Positions 61,154 through 64,000 of a DNA stretch of 64,000 nt are shown in pieces. Positions within the stretch are counted from its first letter, which is position 1; every line of letters begins with the position of its first letter. This DNA comes from Flavobacterium tagetis (GTDB lineage Bacteria > Bacteroidota > Bacteroidia > Flavobacteriales > Flavobacteriaceae). The notes beneath the pieces were generated by a model, which did not search any database, was not told the origin of the DNA, and saw only the letters and a list, made by a program, of their open reading frames with translations. Location of the stretch: the NCBI RefSeq assembly GCF_016735615.1, contig NZ_JAERSF010000001.1, positions 992,001 through 1,056,000 on the forward strand, read 5' to 3'. A program made the translations under genes and the position numbers.

Positions 61154-61918
61154 ATGTTTTCATTACAAAATAAAAAAGCAATTATCACAGGCGGTGGAAG
61201 CGGAATTGGAAGAGCGATTTCGGTTTTATTGGCAAAACAAGGAGCTGAAGTTCACGTTTTAGAATTGACAGAAGAAAGCGCAAAAGAAACCGTTGAAGAA
61301 ATTAAAGCTGCTGGCGGAAGTGTTTTTGCTCACGCTTGCGACGTTTCGAACCACGAACAAGTAAATTCAACTTTCGAGAAAATCGGAAACATCAATATTC
61401 TAGTAAACAACGCTGGAATTGCTCACGTTGGAAAAGTAGACACAACTTCAGAAACTGATTTTGACCGTATCATGAATGTAAACGTAAAAGGCGTTTACAA
61501 CTGTCTTCACGCTTCAATTCCTGCATTAAGAAATTCTGGCGGAGGTGTTATTTTGAACTTGGCTTCGATTGCATGTTGGGTTGGAATTCCTGACCGTTTT
61601 GCTTATTCTACTGCAAAAGGAGCTGTTATGGCCATGACTTTATCGGTTGCAAAAGATTATTTGAATGATAAAATCAGATGTAATTCTATTTCTCCTGCGA
61701 GAGTTCACACTCCTTTCGTAGACGGATTTATCGCTAAAAATTATCCTGGAAAAGAAGAAGAAATTTTTGAAAAATTATCACAGTCACAGCCAATCGGCCG
61801 AATGGGAAAACCAGAAGAAATCGCAACTTTAGCCTTATTCTTGTGCAGCGACGAATCTTCTTTCATCACAGGTTCAGATTACCCAATTGATGGTGGATTT
61901 ATTAAATTGAATAACTAA
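61154..61918 (+). CDS. SDR oxidoreductase, probable 2-keto-3-deoxy-L-fuconate dehydrogenase
   Basis: 254 residues, classical SDR with TGGGSGIGRAI, NNAG (LVNNAGIAHVGK) and the complete active site YSTAK in RFAYSTAKGAVMAM. It ends GSDYPIDGGFIKL as usual. It follows the UxaA-type gene by 37 bp and precedes the FAH hydrolase, the order expected for oxidation of 2-keto-3-deoxy-L-fuconate to the 2,4-diketo acid. Confidence 0.85.
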   Translation: MFSLQNKKAIITGGGSGIGRAISVLLAKQGAEVHVLELTEESAKETVEEIKAAGGSVFAHACDVSNHEQVNSTFEKIGNINILVNNAGIAHVGKVDTTSETDFDRIMNVNVKGVYNCLHASIPALRNSGGGVILNLASIACWVGIPDRFAYSTAKGAVMAMTLSVAKDYLNDKIRCNSISPARVHTPFVDGFIAKNYPGKEEEIFEKLSQSQPIGRMGKPEEIATLALFLCSDESSFITGSDYPIDGGFIKLNN

Positions 61919-61927
61919 AAAAGGAAA

Positions 61928-62040
61928 TAGCCACGAATTCACGAATTAAAAAGATTAAAAAATTTGTGAAATCTGTGCGAATTAAAATAACCGCGAATTT
62001 CACAAATTATGATTTGTAAAAATTCGTGAATTCGTGGCTA
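61928..62040. repeat. Perfect 20-bp inverted repeat of the CACGAATTC family
   Basis: TAGCCACGAATTCACGAATT (61928-61947) and AATTCGTGAATTCGTGGCTA (62021-62040) are exact complements with about 73 bp between, within which TTTGTGAAAT/ATTTCACAAA is a second pair. Sits inside the probable operon, before the FAH gene. Confidence 0.75.
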
Positions 62041-62072
62041 AAAAAAATACATATTACTAAAAAAATTAAAAT

Positions 62073-62930
62073 ATGAAACTTATTAGATTCGGAGAAGAAG
62101 GAAAGGAAAAACCAGGAGTTTTACTAAATGATAAAAGATATGATGTTTCGTCTATCGTATCAGATTACAACGAAGCTTTTTTTGAAAACGATGGTTTAGC
62201 AAAATTAGAAGAAGCCTTAAAAAATAATCCATCTTTACCAGAAGTTAGCGATTCAGTACGTTTAGGTTCGCCTGTTGCGCGTCCTTCAAAAATTATCTGC
62301 ATCGGGTTAAATTATGTAGATCACTGCGAAGAAACTGGCGCTGCAATTCCAGAAGAACCAATTATTTTCTTCAAATCAACCACTTCTTTATGCGGACCAA
62401 ATGACAATTTGATCATCCCAAAAAACAGCGAAAAAACAGACTGGGAAGTAGAACTAGCTTTTGTTGTTGGTAAAAAAGCAAGCTACGTTTCTGAAGAAGA
62501 TGCGCCAAACTACATTGCAGGATATTGCCTTTTGAATGATTACAGCGAAAGAGCTTTCCAAATCGAGCGTGGCGGACAATGGGCAAAAGGAAAAGGTTCT
62601 GACACCTTCGCGCCTCTTGGGCCAATTATGGCAACTCCGGACGAAGTGGGCGATGTAAATAACTTAAAAATGTGGCTTACTGTAAACGGAAAAACATTCC
62701 AAAACAGTAATACTTCAAACTTGATTTTTAAAATTCCATTTTTAGTACATTATTTAAGCCAGTTTATGACATTGCTTCCTGGCGATGTAATCAGTACAGG
62801 AACGCCTCCAGGAGTTGGATTAGGAATCAAACCAGATCCAATTTACATTAAAGCGGGTGACGTAATCGAATTAGGAATTGAAGGTTTAGGCACAAGCAAG
62901 CAAACTGCCGTAGCGTATCAACAAAACTAA
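62073..62930 (+). CDS. FAH-family hydrolase, probable 2,4-diketo-3-deoxy-L-fuconate hydrolase
   Basis: 285 residues. The N-terminal cap (MKLIRFGEEGKEKPGVLLND) precedes the FAH fold, with IICIGLNYVDHCEETGA, the metal acids in TDWEVELAFVVGK, and GDVISTGTPPGVGLGIKPDP. It would split the diketo acid into pyruvate and L-lactate. It is 4 bp from the mutarotase gene. Confidence 0.88.
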   Translation: MKLIRFGEEGKEKPGVLLNDKRYDVSSIVSDYNEAFFENDGLAKLEEALKNNPSLPEVSDSVRLGSPVARPSKIICIGLNYVDHCEETGAAIPEEPIIFFKSTTSLCGPNDNLIIPKNSEKTDWEVELAFVVGKKASYVSEEDAPNYIAGYCLLNDYSERAFQIERGGQWAKGKGSDTFAPLGPIMATPDEVGDVNNLKMWLTVNGKTFQNSNTSNLIFKIPFLVHYLSQFMTLLPGDVISTGTPPGVGLGIKPDPIYIKAGDVIELGIEGLGTSKQTAVAYQQN

Positions 62931-62934
62931 AATT

Positions 62935-63270
62935 ATGGCAACTCAAAAATTCTATCTGGCTTTAGACTTAAAAGACGACGCCAATTTGATTGCAGAATAT
63001 AAAGAACTGCATGAAAATGTCTGGCCAGAAATTAAAAAAAGCATTCAAGATTCTGGAATTGAAGTCCTGGATATTTATTGCACGGGAAATCGATTGTTCA
63101 TGATCATCGAAGCTGATGCCGATTTTACTTTCGAGAAAAAAGACAAAGCCGATGCTGAGAACGAAAAAGTTCAGGAATGGGAAACTTTAATGTGGAAATT
63201 CCAGCAAGCTTTACCTTGGGCAAAACCGGGACAAAAATGGATTTTAATGGATAAAATATTTGGATTATAA
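62935..63270 (+). CDS. RhaM-type mutarotase (L-rhamnose/L-fucose mutarotase family)
   Basis: 111 residues of the DUF718/RhaM family. The His of YKELHENVWPEI, the Tyr in LDIYCTGNRLFMII and the end LPWAKPGQKWILMDKIF are the ring-flipping active-site segments. Context suggests L-fucose as substrate. Last gene of the plus-strand block, ended by a hairpin. Confidence 0.88.
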   Translation: MATQKFYLALDLKDDANLIAEYKELHENVWPEIKKSIQDSGIEVLDIYCTGNRLFMIIEADADFTFEKKDKADAENEKVQEWETLMWKFQQALPWAKPGQKWILMDKIFGL

Positions 63271-63278
63271 TTCAAAAA

Positions 63279-63302
63279 AAAGCCCTGATTATTCAGGGCT
63301 TT
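63279..63302. terminator. Bidirectional terminator between mutarotase and halogenase-like genes
   Basis: Perfect stem AAAGCCCTGA/TCAGGGCTTT with a TTAT loop. It overlaps the last codons of the minus-strand halogenase-like gene. Confidence 0.75.
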
Positions 63303-63999
63303 GTTCTTTTTGCATATTTAGTAAATACGCCATATTCGCTATTACGTGATCATGTTTCTTGACAAAAGGATTTTCTTCGTTCCAAACATATCCTGCTAAT
63401 ACAGAACATATTTTTTCTTTCACATCTGGATTTTCAGGTTGGTGGAAAAACAGCGTCTGTAGATTTCCTGTATACCATTCTTGAACGTAAGTGGTAAAAA
63501 CAGCAATTCCGCGTTTCATATATTGCGTGAATTCCACTTCCCAATCAACAGGAATTCCTTGTGATTCTTTCAAATATAATTTTGCGGCCAACATTCCAGA
63601 TTCAGTTGCAAAAGCAACTCCCGAAGAGAAAACTGGATCTAAGAATTCAGAACTATTTCCCGTTAAGGCAAAACCGTCACCATACATTCTTTTTACGGCT
63701 CTTGAGTAGTTTTCTAATTTAACTGGCTCAAATAAAAATTCTGTTCCCGCAAATCTTTTAATATAATAATCCGATTTCTGAATGGCATTTCGAAGAGCCT
63801 CAGCATTGTCTTTATTTTCAGAAAGTGAATTGATAAAATCGGTTGGACCCACAACGCCTAAACTTGTATTTCCGTTAGAAAACGGAATTACCCAAAGCCA
63901 AACTTGAGTTTCCAGAATGTCAAATGAAATTTGAGTTCCCTCTATTCCTTCTTCTCTATTAATATCTTTGACATGGGTAAAAATCGAAGAATGCGGATC
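63289..63999 (-). CDS. Flavin-dependent halogenase-like protein (tryptophan halogenase family), partial
   Basis: Open to the right edge of the window; its N-terminal part, with the FAD motif, is outside. The visible part starts DPHSSIFTHVKDINREEGIE, then QVWLWVIPFSNGNTSLGVVG, and later GDGFALTGNSSEFLDPVFSS and GVAFATESGMLAAKL, the FAD-side segment typical of flavin-dependent halogenases and related monooxygenases. An ATG-like start inside (63852) is not the real one, since the reading frame continues upstream in coding sequence. In flavobacteria such genes also occur in flexirubin pigment clusters, so that is a possible context. Confidence 0.75.
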   Translation of the reverse strand, partial: DPHSSIFTHVKDINREEGIEGTQISFDILETQVWLWVIPFSNGNTSLGVVGPTDFINSLSENKDNAEALRNAIQKSDYYIKRFAGTEFLFEPVKLENYSRAVKRMYGDGFALTGNSSEFLDPVFSSGVAFATESGMLAAKLYLKESQGIPVDWEVEFTQYMKRGIAVFTTYVQEWYTGNLQTLFFHQPENPDVKEKICSVLAGYVWNEENPFVKKHDHVIANMAYLLNMQKEQSPE

Positions 64000-64000
64000 T

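Noticed and set aside
1..64000. Prophage, insertion sequences or biosynthetic gene cluster
   Set aside because: No integrase, transposase, phage structural gene or multi-module synthase was seen. The halogenase-like gene at the right edge may belong to a cluster outside the window, but this cannot be judged.

Overview
The window is a chromosomal segment of a Flavobacterium-like member of the Bacteroidota. Several things point there: the low G+C content, the promoters of the TTG / TAnnTTTG type, the near absence of Shine-Dalgarno sequences, Bacteroidota-specific families (IPExxxVDY protein, DUF6249, 7TM-AraC regulators, SusC-like receptor, Nudix-type AraR), and dispersed intergenic repeats of kinds common in flavobacteria. 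About 56 protein genes, three tRNA genes and a set of regulatory or structured RNA elements are visible. No prophage, insertion sequence, CRISPR array or rRNA operon was seen.

Layout. 0-6.7 kb: TonB-dependent receptor, MFS transporter, Gfo/Idh/MocA oxidoreductase and an old-yellow-enzyme family reductase, all on the minus strand. 6.7-9.5 kb: two unannotated small membrane ORFs, rseP, twin tRNA-Asn genes and a repeat-rich stretch. 9.5-22.9 kb: a long minus-strand block with a TPR protein, a secreted C1 peptidase, a BamA-like beta-barrel, an SphA-like outer-membrane protein, a 7TM-AraC regulator, a DUF4136 lipoprotein, and an operon of arylsulfatase, HAD lipoprotein, outer-membrane protein, DUF1254 lipoprotein and DUF2252 protein. 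Two near-identical long palindromes lie upstream of that operon. 23.5-28 kb: core genes pyk, IPExxxVDY, rnc, fabF, acpP. 28.2-39.4 kb: purN, rnhA, an ECF sigma factor operon, a PfkB kinase, a long PurF-like amidotransferase, sodA, pth, rplY and prs. Between purF and sodA sits a four-copy tandem array of about 70-nt units that look like independent small RNA genes. 39.7 kb: tRNA-Leu.

41-57 kb is a pentose/galactose utilisation region. It holds galM, araA, araD, araB and a secreted GH51 arabinofuranosidase, a divergent Nudix-family AraR-type regulator, then a GntR/LacI-type regulator divergent from galM-galK-galT, and an SSS sugar symporter. Four 19-bp operators of the form AARTGT-N7-ACAYTt tie araB, the GH51 gene, the regulator itself and the symporter into one probable AraR regulon.

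57.4-63.3 kb is a probable oxidative L-fucose pathway: SDR dehydrogenase, UxaA-type dehydratase, second SDR, FAH-family hydrolase and RhaM-type mutarotase, with a divergent AraC regulator. No lactonase or permease is visible. The right edge cuts a flavin-dependent halogenase-like gene.

The strongest candidate for something little described is the tandem small-RNA array at 35.05-35.74 kb. Next are the palindromic operators and the sulfatase/DUF1254/DUF2252 operon they precede.
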